Assembly: GCA_949288855.1 (NCBI GenBank)
Contig: CASELS010000002.1
Span: forward strand, 1 to 64,000
Source: an uncultured Collinsella sp.
Lineage (GTDB): Bacteria; Actinomycetota; Coriobacteriia; Coriobacteriales; Coriobacteriaceae
DNA length: 64,000 nucleotides
Direction of reading: 5' to 3'
Both the position numbers and the translations under genes were made by a program. Below, in pieces: positions 8,882-17,672 of this stretch. The notes beneath the pieces were generated by a model. The model was not told where the DNA came from. It saw only the letters and a program-made list of their open reading frames with translations, and ran no database searches. Within the stretch, counting starts at the first letter, position 1. Each line of letters starts with the position of its first letter.

Positions 8882-9523
8882 ATGCCCTACATCGCCACCA
8901 TCGCGGTCATGGCCGCTTCCTACTTCATCTGCGGCATCCCCTTTGGCAAGATCCTTGTCCAGGCGATGAGCCATAAGGATATCCAAAAGGAGGGCTCGGG
9001 AAACATCGGCACCACCAACGCCCTGCGCGTCGGCGGTCCCAAGGTTGCCGCGCTCACGCTCGCCTTCGACCTGCTCAAGGGCATGGTCTGCGTCATGGTC
9101 TATCGCGACCTCGTACTTCCCGCACTCGGCGTGGAGACGCCTCTTGATGCGGTCTTCACCGCGCTCGTCGCCCTCGCCGCACTCTACGGCCACATCTTCT
9201 CGCCCTACTTGAAGTTCCACGGCGGCAAGGGCATCGCCACGGGCGTGGGAATCCTCTTCGGCTTCTTCTGGCCGCTCGCGGTCGTGCACCTCGCCATCTT
9301 CATCGTTCTTGTTGCCATCACCAAGTACGTCTCGGTGGGCTCGATCGTGACCGCTGCCCTCGTGCCGGTGACGGTCTATATCGCCATGCCCGGCATCCCC
9401 GTCCCCGCGCTTGCACTCTGGGCGCTTTTGGGTTGGACGGTCGTATGGGCGCACCGGGCAAACATCGACCGCCTCCGCAAGGGGACGGAGTCCAAGCTCT
9501 CCTTTGGCTCAAGCAAGCGTTAG
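8882..9523 (+). CDS. plsY: Glycerol-3-phosphate acyltransferase PlsY
   Basis: Transfers an acyl chain from acyl-phosphate to glycerol-3-phosphate, the first committed step of phospholipid synthesis in Gram-positives. The polytopic membrane protein (about 213 residues) has the family motifs GSGNIGTTNALRVGG, FHGGKGIATGVG and AHRANIDRLRKGTE. The ATG at 8882 is preferred; a GTG at 8879 is in the same frame. It pairs with gpsA downstream, which makes its substrate, and with plsC upstream, which uses its product. Confidence 0.94.
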   Translation: MPYIATIAVMAASYFICGIPFGKILVQAMSHKDIQKEGSGNIGTTNALRVGGPKVAALTLAFDLLKGMVCVMVYRDLVLPALGVETPLDAVFTALVALAALYGHIFSPYLKFHGGKGIATGVGILFGFFWPLAVVHLAIFIVLVAITKYVSVGSIVTAALVPVTVYIAMPGIPVPALALWALLGWTVVWAHRANIDRLRKGTESKLSFGSSKR

Positions 9524-9535
9524 CGAGGTTTTAGC

Positions 9536-10555
9536 ATGAAGATCACGGTAATAGGTGCGGGTTCCTGGGGCACCGCCATCGCAGGCGTGGCTGCCGCCCA
9601 CGCGGACGAGGTAATGCTCTGGTCGTTTGACGAGGCATCCACCACAGGCATCAACGAGCAGCACGTGAACCCGCTCTACCTCTCTGACTACCGCCTGCCG
9701 GACAACGTCTCGGCAAGCGGGAGCTACGAGGAGGCGCTCGCAGGCGCCGACGGCATCATCGTCGTCGTGCCCTCGCCCTTTATCCGCGCGACCGTGCGCG
9801 GCGCGGCGCCCTACATTGCCGCGGACACGCCCGTGCTCTGCCTCACCAAGGGTATCGAGGAGCACACCGGCAAGCTCATGAGCGAGGTCGTTGCAGAGGA
9901 GATCGGTCACGCGCAGCGCGTCGCCGCGCTCTCCGGCCCCAACCATGCCGAGGAGATCTGCAAGGGCAGCCTCTCCGCCGCCGTTGTGGCCTCGCCCGAC
10001 GCCGAGGTGGCCGAGTTCTTCAAGGCGCTCCTCATCTCACCGGCGTTTCGCATCTACACCTCGAGCGACATGATTGGTGTCGAGACCTGCGCCGCCGTGA
10101 AGAACGTCATCGCCATCGTCTGCGGCATCGCCGCCGGCGTGGGCCTGGGGGACAACACGCTCGCCCTTATCATGACGCGCGGCCTGGCCGAGATCAGCCG
10201 TATCGTGTACGCGCGCGGCGGCGACCCTATGACCTGCATGGGCCTTGCCGGTATGGGCGACCTTGTGGCGACCTGCACCTCGCCCCACTCGCGCAACCGC
10301 TCCTTTGGCGTCGCCTTCGCGCACGGCGAGAGCCTCGAGGACTACCAGGCACGCACGCATATGATCGTCGAGGGCGCCGCCGCTGCGAAGAGCACCTCTG
10401 AACTCGCACGTTCCCTCGGCGTCGACGCGCCCCTCACCTTCGTTCTCGAGCAGGCGCTCTACCATGGGATGAGCATCGCGGAGGCGCTGAACACCCTCAC
10501 CGACCGATTCCCGACCGAAGAGTTCTACGGCATCACCTCCTCCGAAAGGGACTAG
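9536..10555 (+). CDS. gpsA: Glycerol-3-phosphate dehydrogenase [NAD(P)+]
   Basis: Reduces dihydroxyacetone phosphate to sn-glycerol-3-phosphate for phospholipids. The 339-residue protein begins with the Rossmann motif GAGSWGTAIAG, has LTKGIEEHTGKLMSEV, the catalytic-lysine region VKNVIAIVCGIAAG, and the GMGDLVATCTSPHSRN segment near residues 240-255. The gene follows plsY by 12 bases, the usual plsY-gpsA arrangement, and rpe starts 3 bases after its stop. Confidence 0.96.
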   Translation: MKITVIGAGSWGTAIAGVAAAHADEVMLWSFDEASTTGINEQHVNPLYLSDYRLPDNVSASGSYEEALAGADGIIVVVPSPFIRATVRGAAPYIAADTPVLCLTKGIEEHTGKLMSEVVAEEIGHAQRVAALSGPNHAEEICKGSLSAAVVASPDAEVAEFFKALLISPAFRIYTSSDMIGVETCAAVKNVIAIVCGIAAGVGLGDNTLALIMTRGLAEISRIVYARGGDPMTCMGLAGMGDLVATCTSPHSRNRSFGVAFAHGESLEDYQARTHMIVEGAAAAKSTSELARSLGVDAPLTFVLEQALYHGMSIAEALNTLTDRFPTEEFYGITSSERD

Positions 10556-10558
10556 CAC

Positions 10559-11239
10559 ATGACCGACCGCATCCAGATCGCCCCGTCGATTCTCTCCGTG
10601 AACCTCGGGCACCTCGCGAGCAGCCTCGACAGCATCAAGAACGCCGACTACGTGCACATCGACGTGATGGACGGGCATTTCACGCCCAACCTCACCTTTG
10701 GTCCGGAGATGGTCCGCGCCTGCAAGGGCATGACCGACCTGCCGCTCGACGTGCACCTCATGATCACCAATCCCGATGAGACCATCGACTGGTACATCGA
10801 TGCCGGCGCCGACCTCATCACGGTCCACTACGAGACCGCCTCGCACCTTAACCGGGTGATTGAGCACATCAAGAGCCGCGGTGTGCGCGCCGGCGTGGTT
10901 CTCAATCCCTCCACGCCCGTCTGCATGCTCGAGAACATCATCGACGACGTCGATGTGGTCATGCTCATGAGCGTGAACCCTGGCTTTAGCGGCCAGTCCT
11001 TTATCGAGGGCACCATCGCCAAGCTCGAGACGCTCGCGGCGCTTTGCCGCGCGCACGGCGTGTCGCCTCTTATCGAGGTTGACGGCGGTATCTCGCCCAA
11101 GACCATCGAGCGCGTCGTCGCGGCGGGAGCGAACCTGCTCGTTGCCGGCTCGGCCGTCTTTGGGGCGGAGGATCCCGCTTCCATGGTCGACGAGCTCCGC
11201 CGCATGGGCGAGGGCGTCCTTGCTGGAAATCGCGAATAG
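10559..11239 (+). CDS. rpe: Ribulose-phosphate 3-epimerase
   Basis: Interconverts ribulose-5-phosphate and xylulose-5-phosphate in the pentose phosphate pathway. TIM-barrel protein of 226 residues with the metal-binding motifs APSILSVN, VHIDVMDGHFTPN, PLDVHLMI and the phosphate-binding VDGGISPKT and AGSAVFG loops. All signature residues are present and the length is standard. It is tightly linked to gpsA, and the cysteine desulfurase gene starts 7 bases after its stop. Confidence 0.96.
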   Translation: MTDRIQIAPSILSVNLGHLASSLDSIKNADYVHIDVMDGHFTPNLTFGPEMVRACKGMTDLPLDVHLMITNPDETIDWYIDAGADLITVHYETASHLNRVIEHIKSRGVRAGVVLNPSTPVCMLENIIDDVDVVMLMSVNPGFSGQSFIEGTIAKLETLAALCRAHGVSPLIEVDGGISPKTIERVVAAGANLLVAGSAVFGAEDPASMVDELRRMGEGVLAGNRE

Positions 11240-11246
11240 CGCCACC

Positions 11247-12416
11247 ATGCCACACGATTCGCAACGGCATATCGTAAACCTCGACATCGCCGCCTCGGCG
11301 CCCCTGCGCGCCGAGGCGCTTGCTGCAGAGGGGGAGTACGACGCCTCCGACTTTGCCGGCGCCAACCCCAATGCGCTTCACTCGCTGGGACGACGCGCGG
11401 CGGCGACCCTTGAGAAGGCACGTGGGGACATCGCCCGCTCGCTCGGTCGGCGCGTTCGACCCCACGAGATCATCTTCACGGGTGGCGGCACCGAGGCGGA
11501 CGAGCTTGCCCTTGCCGGTATCGCCGAAGCCGCCCGCGAGCGTGACCGTCGGCGTACGCGCATCATCACCTCTGCGATCGAGCACGACGCCATCCTCGAC
11601 AACCTGCCAGCCCTCCGAGCGGCAGGCTTCACCGTTGATGTCATCGGCCCCAACCGCCAGGGCATCATCGAGCCCGCGGCCCTTGCGGAGGCGATGGGGG
11701 AGGACGTCGCCCTCACCTCGATCATGCTCGCTAACAACGAGACCGGCGTCGTCCAGCCCATAGCCGAGCTCGCCCGCATCGCCCATGCGAGCGGCTCCTA
11801 CATGCACACTGACGCCATCCAGGCTTACCTGCATATTCCCTTTACGGTTGAGGAACTCGGCGTAGACGCCCTTTCCATCGCCGCGCACAAGGTCGGCGGT
11901 CCCGTTTCCACGGGCGCCCTGTACCTTGCCTCGCGCACGCCCCTGCGCCCGCGGATCTTTGGCGGCGGGCAGGAGGCCGGTCGTCGCGCGGGCACCCAGG
12001 ACGTGCGCCAGATCATGGCCTTTGCCGCCGTCGCGCGCGTCCTCGCGCCAACGGTTGCAGAGGAACGCATGCGCCTACACGCCCTCTCAGAGCACCTGTA
12101 TCGCGAGCTTACGACCTCTCCGTGCGTGAAGCCCTCCATGGTAGACGACCGCGCGGTCGATCGCTTGCCCGGTATCGTCTCGGTTGTAATCGAGGACGCC
12201 GACTCCAACGACCTCATCCTCGCGCTCGACGCCGCAGGATTTGCCGTTGCCGCCGGCTCTGCCTGCTCGAGCGGCAACACGGCAACGAGCCATGTGCTCC
12301 GTGCCATGGGCGTTCCCGAGAGGGATGCCCAAGGGGCGCTGCGCATCTCCTTCGACGACCGCGTCGACCCTGCTGACCTCGACCGTTTTGCAAAAACCCT
12401 GCTCTCGCTAATCTAG
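11247..12416 (+). CDS. Cysteine desulfurase, NifS/IscS type
   Basis: PLP enzyme that removes sulfur from cysteine and passes it as a persulfide to Fe-S cluster, tRNA or cofactor synthesis. The 389-residue protein has the class V aminotransferase signatures: TGGGTEADELAL, ANNETGVVQPI, HTDAIQAY, the PLP-lysine segment AAHKVGGPVSTGALYL, and the active-site Cys loop SACSSGNTATSHVL typical of group I enzymes. The ATG at 11247 is chosen because the longer frame runs back into rpe. No scaffold gene (iscU, sufU) or mnmA is next to it, so the sulfur acceptor is unknown; ThiI at the other end of the window is one candidate. Confidence 0.92.
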   Translation: MPHDSQRHIVNLDIAASAPLRAEALAAEGEYDASDFAGANPNALHSLGRRAAATLEKARGDIARSLGRRVRPHEIIFTGGGTEADELALAGIAEAARERDRRRTRIITSAIEHDAILDNLPALRAAGFTVDVIGPNRQGIIEPAALAEAMGEDVALTSIMLANNETGVVQPIAELARIAHASGSYMHTDAIQAYLHIPFTVEELGVDALSIAAHKVGGPVSTGALYLASRTPLRPRIFGGGQEAGRRAGTQDVRQIMAFAAVARVLAPTVAEERMRLHALSEHLYRELTTSPCVKPSMVDDRAVDRLPGIVSVVIEDADSNDLILALDAAGFAVAAGSACSSGNTATSHVLRAMGVPERDAQGALRISFDDRVDPADLDRFAKTLLSLI

Positions 12417-12440
12417 TCGACCGATCAGAAAGGCACGCAT

Positions 12441-13250
12441 ATGCACGTGGGGGACCTTGAGCGAGCGCTCTTAACCGCTTTTCCCGCCTCGGATGCCGAG
12501 CCGTGGGACCATATTGGACTTTCCGTCGGCGACCGCACGCGCAGCGTTCATCGCGTGGCGTGCGCCCTCGACGCTACATATCAAAACGTTCTGAGCGCGG
12601 TGGAGGCTGGGGCGGACGTGCTGGTGGCCCACCATCCAGTCTATATCTCCGCTCCCGTTAGCTTTAATCCCACGCCAGATGCGGTTACGCCCCAGGCATC
12701 TGCCGCCGTATGGGCCGCCATCGAGCGCGGCGTGGCGATCATCTCGCTTCACACCAACCTCGACCGATCCCGTGCCGCGCGCGCAACCCTCGGCGCGCGC
12801 CTTGGCGGCAAGGTCATCGCATCCCTCGAACGTCCCGCTGACCCTGAGGCCACCGGCCTTGGCGCGCTCATCGACATCGATCCCTGCGACTTAGAGGAGC
12901 TTGCCTCCCGTACCGCGGCCGCCTTTAACACCGTCCCGCGTCTTTGGGACGGCGGTGCACCCGAACATCGACGCATCGCGGTCATGGGCGGCTCGCTCGG
13001 AGATTATGGAGAGCTTGCCCTCGAAGCAGGTGCGAGCGCCATCATCTGCGGTGAGGCAGGCTACCATGTATGCCAGGACCTAGCCGCCCGCGGCATGAGC
13101 GTCGTGCTGCTTGGCCACGACGCCTCCGAGCTTCCCTTCGCCGACGTTCTCATGAACGCCGTCCTAGAAGCCGGCATCGATCCACATGACGTAATCAAGT
13201 TGCCCGAGCGCCGCCAATGGCGCTCATGGGGAGAAGGAGAGAACCTATGA
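12441..13250 (+). CDS. Nif3-like dinuclear metal-centre protein
   Basis: Member of the NIF3/DUF34 family, a toroidal hexamer with a two-metal site of unresolved function (GTP cyclohydrolase I type 2 in some annotations, on weak evidence). The 269-residue protein starts with WDHIGLSVGD, carries the metal-binding VLVAHHPVY pair of histidines and ends with the second metal half-site GEAGYHVCQDL plus LLGHDASE. The stop codon overlaps the start of the zinc-ribbon gene (ATGA). This NIF3-zinc-ribbon pairing is widespread in Gram-positives, which suggests joint function. Confidence 0.9.
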   Translation: MHVGDLERALLTAFPASDAEPWDHIGLSVGDRTRSVHRVACALDATYQNVLSAVEAGADVLVAHHPVYISAPVSFNPTPDAVTPQASAAVWAAIERGVAIISLHTNLDRSRAARATLGARLGGKVIASLERPADPEATGLGALIDIDPCDLEELASRTAAAFNTVPRLWDGGAPEHRRIAVMGGSLGDYGELALEAGASAIICGEAGYHVCQDLAARGMSVVLLGHDASELPFADVLMNAVLEAGIDPHDVIKLPERRQWRSWGEGENL

Positions 13251-13960
13251 CGGACGCACAGATCCTGCTCGAGCTGCAGGAGCTCGATCTTGCCCTCGAG
13301 CGCGACAAGAAGACGCTCGCAGACCTGCCCGAGTTGCGCGAGCTCGCTCAGAAGCGTGCTGCCTACCGCAAGCTCATCTCCCAGCGCGACCATATCAAGG
13401 GCGTATGCTGTGACCTCGAGGCCGAGATTGCCGACCTCGAGGACGACCAGGTAAAGACCGAGGACGAGGTGACGCTCGCCCAGGAGGACGCCCAGCGCCT
13501 GAAGGATTACCGTGAGGTCCAGAAGCTCGAGATCGAGCTTTCCGATCTTGCCAAGAAGCTCGACAAGATCGCCTTCACCTTGACCGATAAGAAGCGAGAG
13601 CTCGCAGGCATTACGGAGAAGGCCGAGAAACTCAACGCCTACGTCGACAAGTTTGAAAAGTCGCTTCTGGCAGATGCCCAGAAAACCAAGGCGGTCGCGA
13701 CCGAGCTCCAGACAAAGATCGACGAGCAGGAGCGCAGGCGCGGCCATCTCGCCGCCTCGCTCGGAGCTGACATGCTCGCCGCATACGAGGAGTCCCGCCG
13801 CACCCATAAGGGCATCGCCGTCGAGACCCTCGCAGGCAACGTTCCCTCGGCATGCCGCATGGCGCTCACCGAGGCATCGGTTGAGGACCTTTCCCGCAAG
13901 GGCGCCATTGCGACCTGCCCCTACTGCGGGCGCATCCTCATCCAGGACACGGAGGCGTGA
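13247..13960 (+). CDS. Coiled-coil protein with C-terminal zinc-ribbon remnant
   Basis: A 237-residue protein: residues about 5-170 are a long charged coiled coil, followed by a short C-terminal ribbon. Homologues end with two CxxC knuckles; here the second is intact (C224, C227 in CPYCGRIL) but the first is reduced to one cysteine (C203, in SACRMA). Either zinc is held by three Cys plus another ligand, or the site is lost. The ATG at 13247 overlaps the Nif3 stop and has GAGAAGGAGAG upstream. Function is unknown; the family travels with Nif3-like proteins. Confidence 0.85.
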   Translation: MTDAQILLELQELDLALERDKKTLADLPELRELAQKRAAYRKLISQRDHIKGVCCDLEAEIADLEDDQVKTEDEVTLAQEDAQRLKDYREVQKLEIELSDLAKKLDKIAFTLTDKKRELAGITEKAEKLNAYVDKFEKSLLADAQKTKAVATELQTKIDEQERRRGHLAASLGADMLAAYEESRRTHKGIAVETLAGNVPSACRMALTEASVEDLSRKGAIATCPYCGRILIQDTEA

Positions 13961-13961
13961 T

Positions 13962-15176
13962 ATGGGGGAGCGAGACGCTCAAAAGACCGTTCTTCTCTGC
14001 GTCACGGGCTGCATTGCCGCCTACAAGTCCTGTGAGATCGTGCGCCTGCTCCAGAAGCAGGGCATCCGCGTCAAGGTCCTCATGACCGAGCACGCCTCGC
14101 AGTTTGTGGGACCGACCACCTTCCGCGCGCTCACGCATGAGAAGGTCGCTATCGATCTCTTCGACGACCCGACCGACCCCATCCACCACATCTCGCTCGC
14201 GCAAGAGCCGGACCTCGTGCTCGTGGCGCCCGCGACGGCCAACGTCATCGCCAAGATGGCGCACGGCATCGCCGACGACCTCATGTCCACCACACTGCTC
14301 GCAACGGAGAAGCCCGTACTCGTGGCCCCCGCTATGAACGCCGGCATGTGGCGCGCCACCGCAACGCGCGAGAACGTCGAGACGCTCCGTCGCCGCGGCG
14401 TGACGACCGTGGGCCCAGGCTCGGGCTACCTCGCCTGCGGTGACGTCGACACCGGGCGCCTTGCCGACCCTGAGGATATCGTCGCCGCCGCGCTCGCCGC
14501 GCTCGAGCCCGACACCACCCTCGCCAACACGTCGGTTCTCATCACCGCCGGCCCAACCTTCGAGCCCATCGATCCGGTGCGCTTTATCGGCAACCGCTCC
14601 TCCGGCAAGATGGGCGCGGCGCTTGCCGAGACCGCCCTCAAGCTCGGCGCGCGCTCCGTCACGCTCGTCCTTGGCCCCAGCTCCGTTGAGACGCCCGCCG
14701 GCGTACAGGTGCACCGCGTGGAAACGGCTGCCGAGATGCTCGAGGCCACCGAGCGCGAAGGTGAGGAAGCTGACATCATCGTCTGCGCCGCTGCGGTCGC
14801 CGACTACCGACCCCGCAACGTCGCCAACCGCAAGATCAAGAAAGCGGACGGTGGTCTTAACGCGATTGAACTCGTCGAGACGACCGATATCCTCGGCACC
14901 ATCTCGCACAAGAAGGGGGAGCGCACGGTCATCGGCTTTGCCGCCGAGACCAACGATCTTCTCGACCATGCGCAGGCCAAGCTCTCCACCAAAGGGTGCG
15001 ACGCTATTGTCGCCAACGATGTCACGCGTGACGACTCCGGCTTTGGGACCGACACTAACAAAGCCTGGTGGGTCACATCTGACGGCGCAGAGGAACTGCC
15101 GACGCTCAGCAAGGCAGAGCTTGCCCGCGAGATCTGGCGCCGTGCCGCTCAAATTCATGGTTGCTCGCAAGATTAA
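13962..15176 (+). CDS. coaBC: Bifunctional PPC decarboxylase / phosphopantothenate-cysteine ligase
   Basis: Makes phosphopantetheine from phosphopantothenate and cysteine in coenzyme A synthesis. The N-terminal flavoprotein half (residues about 8-185) shows VTGCIAAYK, the PAMNAGMW substrate motif and the catalytic Cys in GYLACGDVDTGRL. The C-terminal CoaB half has TAGPTFEPIDPVRFIGNRSSGKMG and later the AAVADYRP and KKGERTVIGFAAE segments. The ATG at 13962 follows the zinc-ribbon stop by one base. The tRNA-Pro gene begins 71 bases downstream. Confidence 0.96.
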   Translation: MGERDAQKTVLLCVTGCIAAYKSCEIVRLLQKQGIRVKVLMTEHASQFVGPTTFRALTHEKVAIDLFDDPTDPIHHISLAQEPDLVLVAPATANVIAKMAHGIADDLMSTTLLATEKPVLVAPAMNAGMWRATATRENVETLRRRGVTTVGPGSGYLACGDVDTGRLADPEDIVAAALAALEPDTTLANTSVLITAGPTFEPIDPVRFIGNRSSGKMGAALAETALKLGARSVTLVLGPSSVETPAGVQVHRVETAAEMLEATEREGEEADIIVCAAAVADYRPRNVANRKIKKADGGLNAIELVETTDILGTISHKKGERTVIGFAAETNDLLDHAQAKLSTKGCDAIVANDVTRDDSGFGTDTNKAWWVTSDGAEELPTLSKAELAREIWRRAAQIHGCSQD

Positions 15177-15247
15177 CCAAATTACCCCTTGCGTTCGGGC
15201 CATGACTTGAGTAAAGTATCTTTTGCTGCTTGAGAGAGCAGTTGTTT

Positions 15248-15324
<77 letters not shown>

Positions 15325-15333
15325 GAAACTTCA

Positions 15334-15360
15334 GGGCATCGGCAAAACCGATGCCCTTTT
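15334..15360 (+). terminator. Terminator after tRNA-Pro
   Basis: A perfect 9-bp stem GGGCATCGG/CCGATGCCC with a CAAAA loop, followed directly by TTTT. It lies 10 bases beyond the tRNA 3' end and ends the coaBC/tRNA transcript before the CDP-alcohol phosphatidyltransferase gene. Confidence 0.9.
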
Positions 15361-15435
15361 CGTATCTACACGGCATGAGACCGATTTCCTTGGGTATCAT
15401 GCCTTCTAGTTGTTCGTAAACGGTGGGGGAGTCCC

Positions 15436-16143
15436 GTGGGCCTGAGAAGACGCATAAAGAAGGAGCTAATCGGCACCTCGGAGTATCCGTCTAACCAGAT
15501 TTTCACCATCTCCAACTTCATCACGTTTCTGCGCCTCGTGCTCACGATCGTATTCCTGTACCTCTTCGTGACCGACTTCAACCGCTACGTCGCTTTGGTG
15601 ATCTACGCGGTCGCGGCATCCACCGACTGGCTGGACGGCCAGATTGCGCGCATGACGCACACCGTCAGCTGGCTCGGCAAAATGCTCGACCCTGTCGTCG
15701 ACCGAGCGCTGCTCTTCACCGGCGTGCTCGGCCTTGTCTGGCGCGCCGAGCTCCCTGTGTGGATCTGCGTCGCCATCATCGCGCGCGACGCCTACCTCGC
15801 CTGCGGCAACGCCGTTGTCCGCCACTACCACAAGCGCCCCATCGACGTCGTCTACACTGGCAAGGCGGCAACGGCGCTCCTTATGACCGGCTTCTCGTTC
15901 ATGCTGCTCGGCCTTCCCGTTATCCAAGGTCCCGCGCTCTTCCCCTCGCTGGGCGCCATCCTCCCCGGACTCGACGGCACCGCCCAGCCCTTCGGTATCT
16001 ACCTTGTGTATCTTGGCGTGGTCTTCTCTCTCATCACTGCCGTGGTCTACACGGCAAAGGGCTACCGCGCCATCCGCCAAGCCCAGCTTCATCCGGAGGA
16101 CGAGGAGGAGGACTTCCTCAACCCCGACATCGTCGAATCATAA
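15436..16143 (+). CDS. CDP-alcohol phosphatidyltransferase (PgsA-like), first copy
   Basis: Integral membrane enzyme of 235 residues that moves a phosphatidyl group from CDP-diacylglycerol to an alcohol. The full CDP-OH signature is present: DxxDG, AR, G, D, D in DWLDGQIARMTHTVSWLG and KMLDPVVDR. It is less canonical than the second PgsA of this window (36877-37491), with an acidic tail (EDEEEDFLNPD), so it may make cardiolipin or another lipid rather than phosphatidylglycerol-phosphate. The GTG start is preceded by GTGGGGGAG. It lies upstream of garA-like and ftsR-like genes; mycobacteria have pgsA2 near garA. Confidence 0.82.
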   Translation: MGLRRRIKKELIGTSEYPSNQIFTISNFITFLRLVLTIVFLYLFVTDFNRYVALVIYAVAASTDWLDGQIARMTHTVSWLGKMLDPVVDRALLFTGVLGLVWRAELPVWICVAIIARDAYLACGNAVVRHYHKRPIDVVYTGKAATALLMTGFSFMLLGLPVIQGPALFPSLGAILPGLDGTAQPFGIYLVYLGVVFSLITAVVYTAKGYRAIRQAQLHPEDEEEDFLNPDIVES

Positions 16144-16246
16144 CGTCCGCTTCTTGATTCATCGTGTAGCTTAAACCTATCCCGGGCAGGGTGGGGTAGA
16201 ATGAATTGAACCACGATTGCGCACGGCGCAGACGATAGGAGTAACC

Positions 16247-16681
16247 ATGTCATTCACACCGGATGTCCAGGGCGGCGCAAACAACAACGTCGACCAGACC
16301 CGCGTTTTCCGTATGCCCACCGACGATGCCACGGCGCCGGACCTCATGAAGAGCGTATCGCTCTCTCATCCCGTGCTCACCATCATCAAGGGGCCGCAGA
16401 CCGGCAACACCTTTGAGCTCGACGAGGGCGAGACCACCATCGGTCGCGACCCGGCGAATTCCATCTTCCTGAACGATATGACCGTCTCGCGTGCCCACGC
16501 CAAGATCGTCCCCGGTCCCACCGGTATGGTTATCGAGGACCTCGGCTCGCTCAACGGTACGTGGGTCGACGGCGCCATCGTGAATTCGGCGCCCTTGCAT
16601 GACGGTTCGTCTGTCCAGATCGGCACCTTCACGCTGATCTTCCACGAGACCAAGCCGGAGCGCATCGAAACGGGTGATTAA
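16247..16681 (+). CDS. FHA-domain protein, GarA/OdhI-like
   Basis: A 144-residue phosphothreonine-binding protein. The FHA domain spans residues about 43-125 with the binding residues G66-R67, S81, H84 and N103 (GSLNGTWVDG). The N-terminal tail carries DQTRVFRMP with Thr18, resembling the phosphorylated ETTSVFRAD tail of mycobacterial GarA and corynebacterial OdhI, which folds back on the FHA domain and turns these regulators of 2-oxoglutarate metabolism off. An FtsR-like MerR gene follows, as in mycobacteria (Rv1827-Rv1828). A switch role is therefore likely by analogy. A possible -10 TAGAAT lies at 16197. Confidence 0.85.
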   Translation: MSFTPDVQGGANNNVDQTRVFRMPTDDATAPDLMKSVSLSHPVLTIIKGPQTGNTFELDEGETTIGRDPANSIFLNDMTVSRAHAKIVPGPTGMVIEDLGSLNGTWVDGAIVNSAPLHDGSSVQIGTFTLIFHETKPERIETGD

Positions 16682-17654
16682 TTTGGCCGAGCGCAGCTAC
16701 CTGAGCATCGGCCAGGTCGTCAACTATCTGCGAAGCTCCTATCCCGACCTCTCCAACTCCAAGATCCGCTTTCTTGAGGACGAGGGGCTCATCACGCCGC
16801 ATCGAACCCCTAAGGGCTACCGCCAGTACTCCAAGGAGGACGTGGACCGGCTCGAGGTCATCCTGCATCTGCAGAAGACGCGCTACATGCCTCTGAACGT
16901 CATCAAGCAGCGCCTCGACAACGCCTCGGACCTCTCCACGCTCGCCTACGAGGTGGGCCTCCTTTCCGACGTGCCGCTCAAGACGGAGCCCAAGGAGACG
17001 CAGCAGAAGCTCCATCCCATCGAGGACGTTCCCGACCTTCTGGGAGTCAAGATCTCGTTTCTGCGCCAGCTTGCCGAGAACGACCTCATCAAGATCGTGC
17101 GGAGCCCCAAGAACCGCGAGCTCATCGATGGTCGCGACTTCGACATCATCCGCTATGCGTCTGAGCTCTCGCGCTTTCACATCGAGCCGAGGAACCTCCG
17201 CCAGTACGTCGTTGCCGCCAACCGTGAGTCAACCATGTTCGAGCAGGTGCTCACCGGTATGCTCGGCATGGACACCTCCGAGGGCGACCGCAACGCAAAG
17301 ATCGAGCGCGCCTTCAAGAAGCTCCACGACCTCACCGACGGCGTGCGCACGTCGCTCCTTAAGAACCGGGTCTTTGAGTCGCTGAACGCCATCGTCGAGG
17401 ATGCAGACATCGACGCCATTGACGAGCAGATCGAGCAGACGGAGGCAAAACGCGCGCGCGAGGTGGCCGAGGCCTCCGCAGAAGAAGCCTCAGCCGCCCC
17501 GGCGATCTCCGCCGGGGCTCCGGGGGAGAACACCGCCTCTGCTGACAGTGTCCGTGGCCGTGAGCCCGAGGTTCAACCCCTGCCGCTGCCCGGGCTTGAG
17601 ACCGCATCCGTAAGAACTGAGAAGAAGGCCTCCCGTCGCAAACCCAGGCCTTAG
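16674..17654 (+). CDS. MerR-family regulator, FtsR-like
   Basis: A 326-residue transcription factor. The MerR winged helix (residues about 8-78) has LSIGQVVNYLRSSYPDLSNSKIRFLEDEGLI, and residues about 112-180 form a second winged-helix-like unit (VPDLLGVKISFLRQLAENDLI), the layout described for Rv1828/FtsR rather than for metal-sensing MerR proteins. The C-terminus is a variable Ala/Glu-rich tail. The GTG start lies within the FHA gene (8-base overlap). In Corynebacterium FtsR activates ftsZ; the same role here is inference from synteny and architecture. Confidence 0.82.
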   Translation: MINLAERSYLSIGQVVNYLRSSYPDLSNSKIRFLEDEGLITPHRTPKGYRQYSKEDVDRLEVILHLQKTRYMPLNVIKQRLDNASDLSTLAYEVGLLSDVPLKTEPKETQQKLHPIEDVPDLLGVKISFLRQLAENDLIKIVRSPKNRELIDGRDFDIIRYASELSRFHIEPRNLRQYVVAANRESTMFEQVLTGMLGMDTSEGDRNAKIERAFKKLHDLTDGVRTSLLKNRVFESLNAIVEDADIDAIDEQIEQTEAKRAREVAEASAEEASAAPAISAGAPGENTASADSVRGREPEVQPLPLPGLETASVRTEKKASRRKPRP

Positions 17655-17672
17655 ACAAACGAGGGGGAATCC

